A DNA stretch of 64,000 bases from Portulaca oleracea (Eukaryota > Streptophyta > Magnoliopsida > Caryophyllales > Portulacaceae). This document shows, one piece after another, positions 46,704 through 58,875 of the stretch. Position 1 is the stretch's first letter; the number at the start of each line of letters is the position of its first letter. The notes beneath the pieces are model-generated. The model saw nothing but the letters and a program-made list of their open reading frames with translations. It searched no databases and was not told the DNA's origin. The stretch is from contig CM055885.1 in assembly GCA_029582165.1 (NCBI GenBank), positions 9,608,729 to 9,672,728 of the forward strand, read 5' to 3'. A program made the translations under genes and the position numbers.

Positions 46704-47458
46704 CTTCATAATTCTCTTTAAATCTTTCTCAATAACATTCAAAAAATATTAATTTTAAACATCGGAATAAATGATTAAAATGATAGAGACTATGTATATA
46801 CATTATAAATATAGTTTGTTGGAAACTTATTTTCATAAATAAATATAATTTATTTATAAAAATAATTAAAATAAAATTGTTTTAGAGAAATTATAAATCA
46901 TTATACCATTTGATCCATAAGGATCAAGGGGATACTTAAGGCCTCACTAGCCTAATGGCTCAATCCCGAGATTTTCAAATGCCTCTTGGAATTTGGTCTC
47001 GAATCCAAGAACTCTCATGGTGAATCGGTTAATTTATTAACACTCAAGCTCGGAAAATCACTAATGAAGACAAGAATGGAGTTAGCAGATTCAATGCCAA
47101 GTCGAGGAGTCAAGTCGGGGTCGGAATCCAGCAAAGGGGCCTTATGGTCATTACACAAGGGTTGGTATGAAACCATAAAACATCAAGTCGAGCCCGAACA
47201 ACCTACCCCAAGGAGGCTAGGACGATGTCATGAGGGAACAAGTTGAAGAATATCATTTTTTGGGCAAAATCGGAAAACAAGAAAAGACATGTCTTCACTA
47301 TTTTGATCATAACCGCTTCAATATAACTCCAATGACTATGAAATTAGGTGAGCTTATAGTAGACACCAAGAGCTTTCCAACGATATATTATATGGCTAAA
47401 TCGAAGTTAAAACGAAGAAGTTATGGATGTTAGAAGTCAGCAGAAAACAACTGCCAAC

Positions 47459-47619
47459 GACACGATCGTGCCATTTTGTTGCACGATCGTGCCATTCCTC
47501 CAGAAGGCACTGCACGATCGTGCCATATGATAGCACGATGGTGCCTTTTTCGAGTTTCAGCCATTTTTGGGGCTGTTTTGAGTTGCACGATCGTGCACCC
47601 ATATGGCACGATCGTGCCA
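47459..47619. repeat. Array of GCACGATCGTGC palindromes, copy 2
   Basis: Six copies, at about 47460, 47481, 47513, 47533 (one arm mutated), 47584 and 47605. One more than in copy 1, with the extra unit between the first two. Copies are thus gained or lost while neighbouring DNA stays alike. Confidence 0.85.
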
Positions 47620-47690
47620 TTCCACTGCTGCGGCTTTTTTCTCATTTTCATCCCTTTTATTTTGTTTTCCTTTAAATTTAATGAGTTGTA

Positions 47691-48712
47691 ATGACACTTT
47701 TGTAATATTAGCCTCTTCATTATCCCCCATCCTCTTCAAATACTCCCTCAATTGTAAGAGAAGAGAACTTTGAATGAAAATTGTAAATACTTGGAAGATA
47801 AATTCTTCTTGGGTATTTGAAAACCCTCCCCCTCAAATCTTCCTCTTCTTTATCCATTAATGGTGGTGATTGGGAGTGGCTCATTTAAGAATTAGTTGGT
47901 GTTTCTTTATGGTAATCTTGGTGAAGTCTATTGGGTCTCTGTTTGGCTTGTTGGTTGATCTCCTTTAAGCATCCATGGAAAGCTTGAGTTCAAGGTGGTG
48001 AGCGATCTTTATCCTTGTTCATATCTTCTTTGTTCTTGTTGTTGTTTTTATTGATAATGCATCAAAACCCTAGAAATTGGTGTTGTTCTTAAGTTCTAAG
48101 TTGGGGTTTTCTTATACCCTAGGTTGATTGTTGGTCCTTGGGTATTTAATCTTGCTTCCCTAGTCGTTCCCGGATCACCATTTAGTAGTAAAAACTAATA
48201 AATGACACTTTTGTAATATTAGCCTCTTCATTATCCCCCATCCTCTTCAAATACTCCCTCAATTGTAAGAGAAGAGAACTTTGAATGAAAATTGTAAATA
48301 CTTGGAAGATAAATTCTTCTTGGGTATTTGAAAACCCTCCCCCTCAAATCTTCCTCTTCTTTATCCATTAATGGTGGTGATTGGGAGTGGCTCATTTAAG
48401 AATTAGTTGGTGTTTCTTTATGGTAATCTTGGTGAAGTCTATTGGGTCTCTGTTTGGCTTGTTGGTTGATCTCCTTTAAGCATCCATGGAAAGCTTGAGT
48501 TCAAGGTGGTGAGCGATCTTTATCCTTGTTCATATCTTCTTTGTTCTTGTTGTTGTTTTTATTGATAATGCATCAAAACCCTAGAAATTGGTGTTGTTCT
48601 TAAGTTCTAAGTTGGGGTTTTCTTATACCCTAGGTTGATTGTTGGTCCTTGGGTATTTAATCTTGCTTCCCTAGTCGTTCCCGGATCACCATTTAGTAGT
48701 AAAAACTAATAA
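47691..48712. repeat. 511-bp tandem duplication
   Basis: 47691-48201 is repeated at 48202-48712. I saw no difference between the two copies, so it is very recent. Copy 1 of the unit (around 8751) has a single copy. The duplicated part is the leader-like region downstream of the palindromes. Confidence 0.93.
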
Positions 48713-48967
48713 TTATAAATTTTAAAGTAATGATTAATTTTAAATTTAAGCATATATTAACAATCGCAACATCAATCCAAACAAAGTTGCATTACGTTTT
48801 TTATATAATAAAGAGAGGTTAATTTACATTTTTTTATCGCAATGTTAGTATTTTTTTATTCTTTTTTTAGTTATTAATGAAAACATACAACAATAATATA
48901 GATTTTTTATGGGAGTTGTACGCTTTAATATCTCTTATATTTTATTTTACTCTAATTTTTATGAGTA

Positions 48968-49912
48968 AATTACATTTACCGTACCTGACATATGTGGTAA
49001 TAATTTCTGCACACCTGACATTTGTGAAATAATTTTCACCTTACCTGACATTAAGTGTTCATAAATTTAAACGTCCTAAGATATTTTATAATTGATTTTT
49101 GTTGGATTTTCCGGCATAACATTAAAAAGATAAATATGAATTGACTTTTTTTCGCTTGATATTAATTCGTATGGCTTTCAATTAAATATGAATTGACATT
49201 TTTACCCTTAATATTAATTCATATGACATTAACAGGGGAGTATTGAAGAAGAGGAGTGTGAGAGGAATCGACTGTTGGTTTTTCTATTTATAGTTTTGAC
49301 ACACCTTTTTCCATATAAAACAATAATGGTCATTTAAGTCATTTCGTTCTAAATATTATGGGCAACATGGTCAGTGGCGGAGTTGCATGTAGTGTAAGGT
49401 TGTCCACGGACACCCTTAGCCAAAGAAAAATTGTGATTCTCTAACATTATTAATAAGGAATTTTATTAATTGGAGTAAGTGGACGCCGTAAAAAAATCCC
49501 AAAAAACATAGTAGGGGTGTCCAAATTTAGCAGCAATCCAAAAACACTAAAATATTACTCCCTCTGTTCCAAATAAATTGTCCAAGTTGACTAATTAGGT
49601 CAAAATTTTTAAATGTTGATCGTTAATTTATCAAATTATAAGTTGAGTTATTTATTTAAATTTTATTATTTTATTTTTTAAAAGCGCTTTTATAATAACA
49701 AATAAATTGAATGTCTAGATCCGCCACTGAACATGGTACATTGACATAGTCATAAAGGGGTATTGTTGTATTTTCTCATTTTCGATGAGAAGAAACCGAA
49801 TATTGCCACTAAAAATCACTTTCACTTAATGTCGTGTAAGGTAAAAATTATTTCACAAATGTCGGGTGTGCAAAACTTATTACCACAAAAGTCTGGTAGG
49901 CTAAATGTAATT
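48968..49912. mobile_element. MITE with about 89-bp terminal inverted repeats, copy 2
   Basis: Same element as 9521-10102, with ends 48968 to about 49056 and 49823-49912. It is interrupted by a hAT MITE at 49372-49729. Removing that restores collinearity with copy 1. Confidence 0.72.
49372..49729. mobile_element. hAT-type MITE, 358 bp
   Basis: Ends are CAGTGGCGGA and TCCGCCACTG, perfect inverted repeats. It is flanked by a perfect 8-bp duplication AACATGGT (49364-49371 and 49730-49737). Copy 1 of the host unit lacks it, a natural empty site. No coding capacity. Confidence 0.93.
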
Positions 49913-50222
49913 TTGGTGGAAGAAAGATTGACTCATGAATACTTTTTTTCATAAAAAACCCCTTCTTTTCTGCCTGGGAATGCTTCTACCCCGGTACAGC
50001 CACATGGCCATCCTACTGTATCCCACTATATCAAAATAGAGAAGCCCTCCACCCAGCATGGTGCATCTAAAACACCCCCTACTTGGCCATCCATATCATC
50101 TGTCCAGTCATTGCCACCTAATCTTTTAGCATAAGGACAAATCTAACACCCTCATTCTTCTACTAGACAAGAACTTGGGGTATCTAAAGCTAAGTCAAAA
50201 TCTTTGGAAGCTATGAAATCAG

Positions 50223-51251
50223 GTACGTAATTTAAGACACTTTTTTGTCAAAACATGATCCATGCTATGAAGCCTACCTTTTTTTATGTAATATTGAAAT
50301 TGAAATTTCATTTTGATAAGTAGGTTTACATAATTTTGTTCCAACGAATGAAGGGCCTGAATTGAGCCAGCCTACAAGCTGCAATGTTGGCTCCCTATCA
50401 ACTATTATCAACAAATGAGGGCAGGTGAACACATTTTGATTCTTGATTTTGTCAAAATGATTCTCTGAGCTTATACTCAAGGTATACATAACTAACTAGC
50501 ATTGTGAATGCTAATTGAATCAACTAAAAAAAAAGGGGAAGATAGCCTATTTGTTCAGTAATTAAAAAAATAAAAATCTTTAGTGTGGATTGAAATATTA
50601 AAGTGGGTGTATGCCCTTTAGTGTGATTGAAATATTAAAGATTAAGATCTACATATTGAAAAGCTCCCTACTATTTTTTTGATTTAATCCCTTCTTGTAT
50701 CTTGAATAAGTGGTAGATGATTAATATGAATAAATGGCAGATGATTAATATTAAAGACAATAGCCAAGATCAGGTAGCCAAACATTGTGAAATAATTATG
50801 TCTTTAGTGTTGAACTAGATAACTTCTCCAAGGACCTTAGAAGTCCTACTGCTCGCCACTGATCAATCAATCGATCAACGCACACACACATAGCGTGTAG
50901 AGAGTGTCAGAGAGTTTTTAACATATACACATATTTTGGGATTTGTATATAGTCTTTTTTTTCCCACACATATGCAGAAGCTGAATATATATCCTTGTTT
51001 CTGCTGAATTAAGGAGTTTGTCCTTCCTGTAGTATGTTGGTATGTACAGGACAGGGAAGAGGCATTTTTAAACAGTTAGGTTGTTGATGCTCAATTTTAA
51101 TAGGTGGGTTTTTTTTTGTTGTTTTTGTTTCTGGGTTCGTGACGACTTTTGTAGCTAGTGTAGTGTGTTACCATAACTCCCTACACTTTTTTTTTTTGGC
51201 TCAACAAAATTATTTCACTATGTTTTGCTCCCTACACTTTTGTTTTTTCAG
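50223..51251 (+). other. First intron of the TnpA-like pseudogene
   Basis: GTACGT donor and TTTTTTCAG acceptor. No coding frame. Contains AT-rich DNA and pyrimidine runs; nothing else recognised. Confidence 0.5.
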
Positions 51252-52307
51252 AATCATTTCAGGTTCAATCATCTCATTTTCGGCCATCTTCCTTTCCTCC
51301 ACTAATGAAAACACATATGCAACCCTTTGGTGTTGTTGGTGCCTCAAATCCAGACTCGACAAGGAAATCACCAACAGAAATTGAAGGTGATCCAATTGAA
51401 GTTTCCATGTCACCAGCGCGAGAAGTAGCTCCTGAGGATCCTAGAGCACCATCTCAAGAAACGGAGTCATTAGGGGGTGCAAGTCCTGATTCACCATCGA
51501 TTGACACTTACCAACACATGGCAAGCAACACTAAGGGTAAATCCACAGACGAAGGAGAAGTTAGAAAACGTAGTCGCTCCGTGAAGAGCAAGCCATCAGA
51601 TGGAGTTCTTGATTGGGATAATAACATAGAATTTAACGACAAAGAACAAGTTGTAACCATTGGTAAGTTTTGTTTCCCTTTTTTTCCCTTGGAAATGGAA
51701 ACTTCCTTTTTATTATTAATCTTTTTTCTGTCGTCTTGGTTTCATAGATGAACGAGGGAATGAGGAGGTCATAAATGGAACAATTCTACCTCTGGAGGTC
51801 TTGAATCACAAACCTGGGTTAAGAATCCGTGTTGCCTTCAACAATCTCGACCAACCTATCAGAAAAGGAGGCTACATTCTTGTTCAATTTCTAGGATACA
51901 TTGTGAAGCAAGAGAGATTTTGCCCAATTGGAACATTAACATCGCATGAGTTGGATGCGAAGTATAAAGCTGATATAATTCAAATGGTTCGAGTATGTAT
52001 CTTTATATTTTAACTATTGAATTGTAACCCTAAAATATAATTTTCTTGCTTGTTAATTTTTTCTATATCAATATGATACAGTCTAAGTTTGAGTATCCAA
52101 GGAACAAGATACTCGACAAAGGGGCCTTGAAACATGTCTCCAAGCAATTCAGGCAATATAGACATTACTTGAAGAAAAATCACTTCAAGCTTGATAAGAA
52201 ATCAGTGAATGACATATACGGTCTTGTTCCGGAAGGGCACACTGGGTATGGTTGGACAAGATTGGTTAATTATTGGTGCTCATAAAAGAGTAAGGTATGT
52301 TCATATT

Positions 52308-53319
52308 TGTTAGAACCCCTCAAGGATGCTACCTTAGTGACTGGATTGGTTTTGAATAAAAGCAAAAATTCATCTAGCTAGAAAAGCTGTGATACGAAAG
52401 AGGTTGAAGGACATTTACGTCAAGAGGCTGAAGGACATTTACGTCAAGCATCTCAAGGACGTTCATGTCAAGCACGAAAGACAAAAAGAGCAAAGAAACA
52501 GGGAAGTTAATTCTGGAAACTAAGTCATCTGATTCTCTTTGTCCATTCTCTAACCAGACTAATTCGATTGCTCTATATGCATTGCAGGAAACAATCGAGC
52601 AAGAGTTTGGAAAGAAAAACAAGATCTTTGAATCCAGAAATTTCGCACAAAATGAAGCAAATCTGGAAAACTAAAAAATGAAGGAAGATTTCGTCCAGAG
52701 GAAAGTAGAAGCAAATCAGAGCAAGGAGGATCGTTTCTTCAACGGACACAAGCAGCAACAATCACACATAAATAGGAAAGACCAACCACGAATTGAATTA
52801 ACGATTCCAAGTGAAGAAATCGGGTGTTACCAAAACAGAGGGTGCTCTGTTTTGAGTTCTTTTCTTCGTGTAGAAAAGTTGTGTTCGGTGAGAAATTGGT
52901 GGTTGAGTGTAATCAATCCTTAACGGAATTAGGTTTGATTGATACTTGTGTAATCGTTCCTAGACGGACTTAGGATCGATCGAGCTAAAATACCAAAGGT
53001 TGAATTTGGTGTGTGTTGTTTTCCAGAAAATAAGAAGCGTCCTTGAAAGGCGCTTGGTTCTCTGCTGTAAACCCTAAGGTCCTTCACCTTGGGTTATTCT
53101 GTGTACAACCTAAGGACATTCACCTTAGGTTGCTCTGCTTCATTCTGTTTCAGTATAATAAAGGAAGTTAGTCAGTTTATGCTTATTGTCCTTTATCATA
53201 CTTCTGCATTATATTGAATCTTAATCTAACTAGATTAAGAACCTAACGTCCTTTACAAGTTGATTATTTGTGCAGAGAATTTTCATAACCCTATTCACCC
53301 CCCCTCTAGGGTTCTTTCA
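52308..53319 (+). repeat. Left LTR of the copia element
   Basis: Starts TGTTAGAACC and ends TTCTTTCA. It has about 80 extra bases after the first six compared with the right LTR, then becomes collinear at GAGGTTGAAGGACATTT. Confidence 0.8.
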
Positions 53320-53379
53320 ATTGGTATCAGAGCCTGGTCCACTGAAGATTCAGAGACTAACTGCTCTGTGATAAAGATC

Positions 53380-54941
53380 ATGGCTGGGATCAAAGATGGT
53401 GATATAGGGCAAGGACGTTTCTTAAACAGTCCTCCTTTATTCAGAGGATCAAACTTTACACACTGGAAGAAGCGTATGAGGACATTCATCATGGATCAAG
53501 ACTATGACCTTTGAGACAGAATTGAGAATTGAGACTCGTCCCCATGATCACTGTTAGAGAAATCACGAAACCCAAAGATAGATCCAAGTATTCTGCCAAA
53601 GAGGCAGAAAATGCGGATAAAAATGTTAAAGCATTACATATCCTTTATTGTGGACTTGATTCTAATGAGTTTGAATTTATCTCTGGTTGTGTTACAGCAA
53701 AACAGGTGTGGGATACCTTAGTAACCACATATGAAGGGACGACCCAAGTTCAAAGAATAAGGCGTGACAACTATGTCAAGCACTATGAATCCTTCAAAAT
53801 GAAGAATGGAGAATCCGTCAAGGACATGTACAAACTATTCACTGTCATAATCAATAAACTCAAGTCCTTGGGGAAAACCTACTCCAATGAAGAAAAAGTT
53901 CACAAGGTCCTCAGATGTCTTACAAGAAAGAAATGGGAATCAAAGGTCACTATAATAGAGGAAGTTCACAATGTGGAAACTCTCCAATTAGATGACCTCA
54001 TTGGAAAGCTTCTTGCTCACGAAATGCGTCTCTAGGAAGAGCAAAATGAAAAGGAAGACGTAGCCCATAAGGACATCTATGGTCCTAAAGACAATGATAA
54101 GAACCAGATCTTGGCATTGATGGCCAAGGATCTCAAGAAATCATGCAAGAAAAGTCATACCTCTAGAGGACCTTCATCAAAACTAATTAACCAAAGAGGT
54201 AATGACTCATCTAATAATAGAACTAACATATTCTCTTGTTTTTTTTGTGGTGACCCAGATCACTTGATCAAGGACTGTCCCTACCACAGAAAGAACAAGG
54301 AAAAGAGAAATCAGATGGCCTTGATGGCCACTTGGAGTGATGATGAGGAAACTACTAGTCATTGCATCATGAGAAAAAACACCAACAACACAGAGGAAGT
54401 TGGTGCAGCCAATGATGACTATCTGGATAGTGACAAGGATGAATCAAGGGAGGTAACTTTTGATGATCTCCTCACTTATCCTAAAAAGTACTTGGGAAAA
54501 TGCCTTTTAAAGTTTGCAGGACGGGAGACCAAGCATTTAAATGAGATTAGGTCACTAAAAGAAATCAACAAAGGCATGAAAGAGTCCAACGAGAAATTGG
54601 AGAAATTATGTGAAGGGCTTACCTCCAGGGTCGACATTCTCAAAGCTGAAATACTAGACCTCAAGACCAACCTTGATGATTGTCACGAGTCTCTGGCTAA
54701 GGCAACCAAGCAACAAGAAAACCTTGGAAAGTGGCATAAAAGTCCTTCCCCTATTAAGGAGCGAAACTGTCGTCAAGGACATTCTGTCTCGCAAGGACCA
54801 ACCATCAGAACCAGGCACCAAGGACGACACAAGGACCTTAATGAGCAGTACCAAGGCCACAGATTTCACGCGTTGGCACCAAGAACGACACAACTATCTT
54901 GGGACAATATATCAAGGTCATTCATCTCTTCCCAAAAGTAA
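53380..54941 (+). pseudogene. Copia-type Gag (UBN2 family), broken
   Basis: Starts with the ATG at 53380 after the primer site. Pieces: 53380-53514 with PPLFRGSNFTHWKKRMRTF; 53529-54035 with ALHILYCGLDSNEFEFISG, KQVWDTLVTTYEGT and the DMYKLFTVIINKLKSLGK region; 54111-54941 with the CCHC knuckle CFFCGDPDHLIKDCP and a long coiled coil (about residues 130-200 of this piece). A TGA at 53512 replaces an expected Trp, a small repeat shifts the frame at about 53520, and a TAG lies at 54033. It is the only gene of the element. Confidence 0.85.
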
Positions 54942-55437
54942 ATATGGTAAATCTCACTACTTCAACCATTATCATTCTAAAATTGTACAAGTTTAGGTTC
55001 CAAAAGGAACAAGACCTCCTAACATGGTTGTTACTAGTAGTCAAGAACCTAAATTTAATGTCAATTATGGCTTGAGGAAGGGTGTGAGAAATTTTTGCAT
55101 GTATATTCAGCATCCAGGAGAGTGAATGCTTAAGGAAGCCTGGAGTAATCAAGGACATTACTTACATCAGCAATAAGAACCCCTCAAGGACCTTGGCCGA
55201 CATAGGATCAAGAACCTTGACAAATGGATCTACTCTAATAAGTAGTATTATTGATTATTTTTATGGAACATATTGAGGGGGAGCACCCTCTCATAGGACT
55301 AACAAATTTATTAAGTCTTGCAGATTATTGGAGATGATTAAAACATTAAGGAGGACTTCTCTAGACTTTTTGATAAAAGTCAAAAAGGGGGAGAAGTGGT
55401 GTAAATGAATTTTGCCCTTCATCAAAAAGGGGGAGAT

Positions 55438-56363
55438 TGTTAAGAGGCTGAAGGACATTTAAGTCAAGAGGCTGAAGGACATTTACGTCAAGCATCTCAA
55501 GGACGTTCATGTCAAGCACGAAAGACAAAAAGAGCAAAGAAACAGGGAAGTTAATTCTGGAAACTAAGTCATCTGATTCTCTTTGTCCATTCTCTAACCT
55601 GACTAATTCGATTGCTCTATATGCATTGCAGGAAACAATCGAGTAAGAGTTTGGAAAGAAAAACAAGATCTTTGAATCCGAAAATCTCACACAAAATGAA
55701 GCAAATCTGGACAACTCAAAAATGAAGGAAGATTTCGTCCAGAGGAAAGTAGAATCAAATCAGAGCAAGGAGGATCCTTTCTTCAATGGACAGAAGCAGC
55801 AATAATCACACATAAATAAGAAAGACCAAGCACGAATTGAATTAACGATTCCAAGTGAAGAAACCGGGTGTTACCAAAACAGAGTGTGCTCTGTTTTGAG
55901 TTCTTTTCTTCGTGTAGAAAAGTTGTGTTCAGTGAGAAATTGGTGGTTGAGTGTAATCAATCCTTAACGGAATTAGGTTTGATTGATACTTGTGTAATCG
56001 TTCCTAGATGGACTTAGGATCGATCGAGCTAAAATACCAAAGGTTGAATTTGGTGTGTGTTGTTTTCCAGAAAATAAGAAGCGTCCTTGAAAGGCACTTG
56101 GTTCTCTGCTGTAAACCCTAAGGTCCTTCACCTTAGGTTATTCTGTGTACAACCTAAGGACATTCACCTTAGGTTGCTCTGCTTCATTCTGTTTCAGTAT
56201 AATAAAGGAAGTTAGTTAGTTTATGCTTATTGTCCTTTATCATACTTCTGCATTATATTGAATCTTAATCTAACTAGATTAAGAATGTAACGTCCTTCAC
56301 AAGTTGATTATTTGTGCAGAGAATTTTCATAACCCTATTCACCCCCCCTCTAGGGTTCTTTCA
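55438..56363 (+). repeat. Right LTR of the copia element
   Basis: Starts TGTTAAGAGGCTGAAGG directly after the polypurine tract, ends TTCTTTCA. Very similar to the left LTR apart from its shorter start. Confidence 0.88.
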
Positions 56364-57330
56364 ATATTTAATTCATGCTTAAACTTATGTCAACCTTTCT
56401 TTTTAACCAGAGTTGAACCTATATTGTTTCTTCTCGTTAATATATGCACAGGATTTGTCCGACATTGGGAAAGATGCAAGGGCTTCTCAAACTCATGTTC
56501 ATACAACTGGTTCTACCAGTTATGCTGAATTAAGAGAAGACTTTGTATGTTATCTTTCAATACTTTTTCGCTAAAATCATAGGAAATCATGTTATTAATT
56601 AATAAACTTCATTACGTCTTGCATATTTTTTGTGGGATGATCACTATAGGTGAAGGAAAATGAAAGAGAGCCAACACACTTGGAGTTCTTTAAAAACACA
56701 CATAACAAAGGCGGTTTGGGCTTCATTGCTGATACTGCTACTGAAGAGTTTCTGGTATAAGTGATGAGTTGCACTTAAATCATATTGATGTTTTTTACCT
56801 TTAAATGCTTTTAAAAGTTGACAAAATGAGATGCTCTTTTACTTGTCTTTGTTAGTTTGTTTAGTTTCATTAAGAAAATCATAGTATTTATACTTTCCAT
56901 CAATATGTGACAGGATCGAGCAAATGTAGAGGTTCAAAAGTGACTTGCCAATTCTTCCTCTGATAAGACACAGCCTCAAATCGAAAATGAAGTGTTTGAT
57001 GAACTTATGTATGAAGACGAAGTCCCCTTAAGGCCAGTCGGTTTTGGCTTTGGAGTTGATAGTAGTAAAGTGTTTGGCGTAAACGGCATTTTAAAGAAAA
57101 GGGGCTACACCTATCAAACTTGTTAGAGCCAAGAGTTGAAACGTGTGAAGGAGGAGTTGGCGTCACAGAGAGGTATTTCTATCCAACAGAGCACCCTGTT
57201 TAGCCAGCAGACTGCTGCTTATAGGATGGTGATAGAAAAAATGTCACTTGTGCTAGAGGCAGTTCGTAATGGGCAATTAACTCCTGACAGCTTGGATGTC
57301 GCTGAATCTGCAATAAAGGCTGCTAAACAG

Positions 57331-58875
57331 GTTAGACAATTGTCTTTTGTTTCTTTTGTATGTTGTTGTTACTTGAGTTTGTTGTTGGATTCTCCAATGT
57401 GCATTTTCTGAAATAGAGAGCGTTATACCTGCCTTATTCTCAAACAGAGAGTATTATACTTGCTGCTAGGCTCCTCATCTCTGAAATCTCATTTTTCTGT
57501 CTCACTCAACTACCACACCTCAATCTCAATTATTGTTGTTTGTCAATGTTTAGGTTTTTTTTGATGAACTTCGACCTCAAATACTATTTTTGTTTTTTAT
57601 TGGTACGGCAAAAGCCAAAATAGAACAAAACGTCTGGCCCACAAGGCCAAAGGCACAACAACAAACAGAAAAACAAAGCAAAACAGCGACAGATGACAGC
57701 AACAAAAACACAGAGGCAAACAAACTCCTTGTTTTGTTTCCAATAGTTTTCTCCATCCACTTGCTAAAACTCCTTGAAGTTGCTTATACTGTCATGATCC
57801 AGTGGGACGCGTTAATGCATAGAAATTCCTTGAAGGCTTTTTTCTACGAAAGCTTTATTAATGCCCTGTTCCATATCATGATCTGGTGGAACGTGTCTCT
57901 CCTTTGCGACGGATCGTTTGGTGCTTCCTCCACTCAAAGTTATCCTTAAAGTATAGAAAATCACACACTCAAAGTTCTCCTTAATGAATTTCCCTTCGAT
58001 CCCCACCCATCTTCGGTGCTTCACGATCACTTATGCTTCAAATTCATCTTTAGGCCACATAACTATGATGCCTCCTGATCTTTCCATAGCTGCTACCTCC
58101 ACAAAGTCAAGCTGGTAGTTCCCCCAACACCTTATTAGGTCCAGGTTACTGAAAGTATCATGTTTAAACCCAAACCCATCATATCAATGTGCTCCTTGTT
58201 GATCATCCTGTGAACTTCCTCAGATAGCCCATTACAACTTATAATTGTTGTCTTTGTTTTGTTCATTTGAAATTATTTGATTGGAAGTTCGAGAAGTGAT
58301 GATACACATTTCGTTGTTGATGAGTTTGTTGCTGTAAGGGAGGAATTGTAATTTGTTGCATAGGAATTTGTTATATTGGAATGTATGTTTTACTGGAATG
58401 TCAACTTATCATTACATTCAAGCTTTCAGAGGGAGAGAAGAAAATTATATGGTTTGGGAGAATTTGTACAGAGGGGATTTCACAAATGTAAATCAAAAGT
58501 GTATTAATTTGTTTGATGCAATTCTGACAAATATATTCTCAGAAAGGGGGGTAGGGGACAGAAAAAATTGTGAGATTGAGATGATGTGTTAATTGTGAGA
58601 TTGAGAGGGAGTGGATGAATCACAGTGAGGGGGAGAGTCTCCAGACTTTAAATTTTTTTATTTTTTGATCATGCTTAACGGTAGTTTGACATGGAGCTCA
58701 CGGTTTGGAATCTTTTTCTTAATAAGCCTACTATTTTGAGTATTTTGATAAATGGTTGACAATTTAGAATAGACAATAGTTGGAGCCTACCAAATGGAAT
58801 TTTCCATTTTTTTTAATTATATTCAGTTATGTACGTACTATGTTTTAAACTTAATTTGGTCATATATATTTTCAG
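57331..58875 (+). other. Last intron of the TnpA-like pseudogene, with inserted DNA
   Basis: Follows the donor after GCTAAACAG and ends at TTTTCAG. It contains a LINE fragment (57587-58160) and otherwise unclassified AT-rich DNA. Confidence 0.5.
57587..58160 (-). mobile_element. LINE fragment in the intron
   Basis: On the minus strand a piece at about 58050-58140 reads ERSGGIIVMWPKDEF, like the GRSGGI..W motif of plant L1 endonucleases. A T-rich run at 57587-57600 could be the reversed poly(A). The intervening part has no RT motif, so the copy would be internally deleted. Confidence 0.4.

Larger units (their letters stand above)
46702..49955 (+). repeat. Duplicated unit, copy 2
   Basis: Collinear with 7778-10145 in the same orientation. 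It is longer because of a 511-bp tandem duplication and an inserted hAT MITE. It ends a few bases after CATAAAAA, at the first exon-like sequence of the CACTA pseudogene. Confidence 0.75.
52308..56363 (+). mobile_element. Ty1/copia-type gag-only retrotransposon
   Basis: Left LTR 52308-53319, right LTR 55438-56363, TG..CA. Flanking duplication ATATT at 52303-52307 and 56364-56368. The primer site TGGTATCAGAGCC at 53322 matches initiator tRNA-Met, and the polypurine tract is AAAAAGGGGGAGATT. The internal region is only about 2.1 kb and has a gag but no protease, integrase or RT, so it must have moved with help. It sits in intron 4 of the TnpA-like gene, 13 bases after the donor, in the same orientation. 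Confidence 0.88.

Noticed and set aside
49956..50230. Left terminus of the CACTA element
   Set aside because: No CACTA sequence or AAGYGTCGA repeats here. The left end seems lost or displaced by the duplicated unit.
52388..52400. Left LTR of the copia element starting at 52388, where similarity to the right LTR becomes obvious
   Set aside because: Flanking bases there (AAAGC) do not match the right flank, whereas a start at 52308 gives a perfect ATATT duplication.
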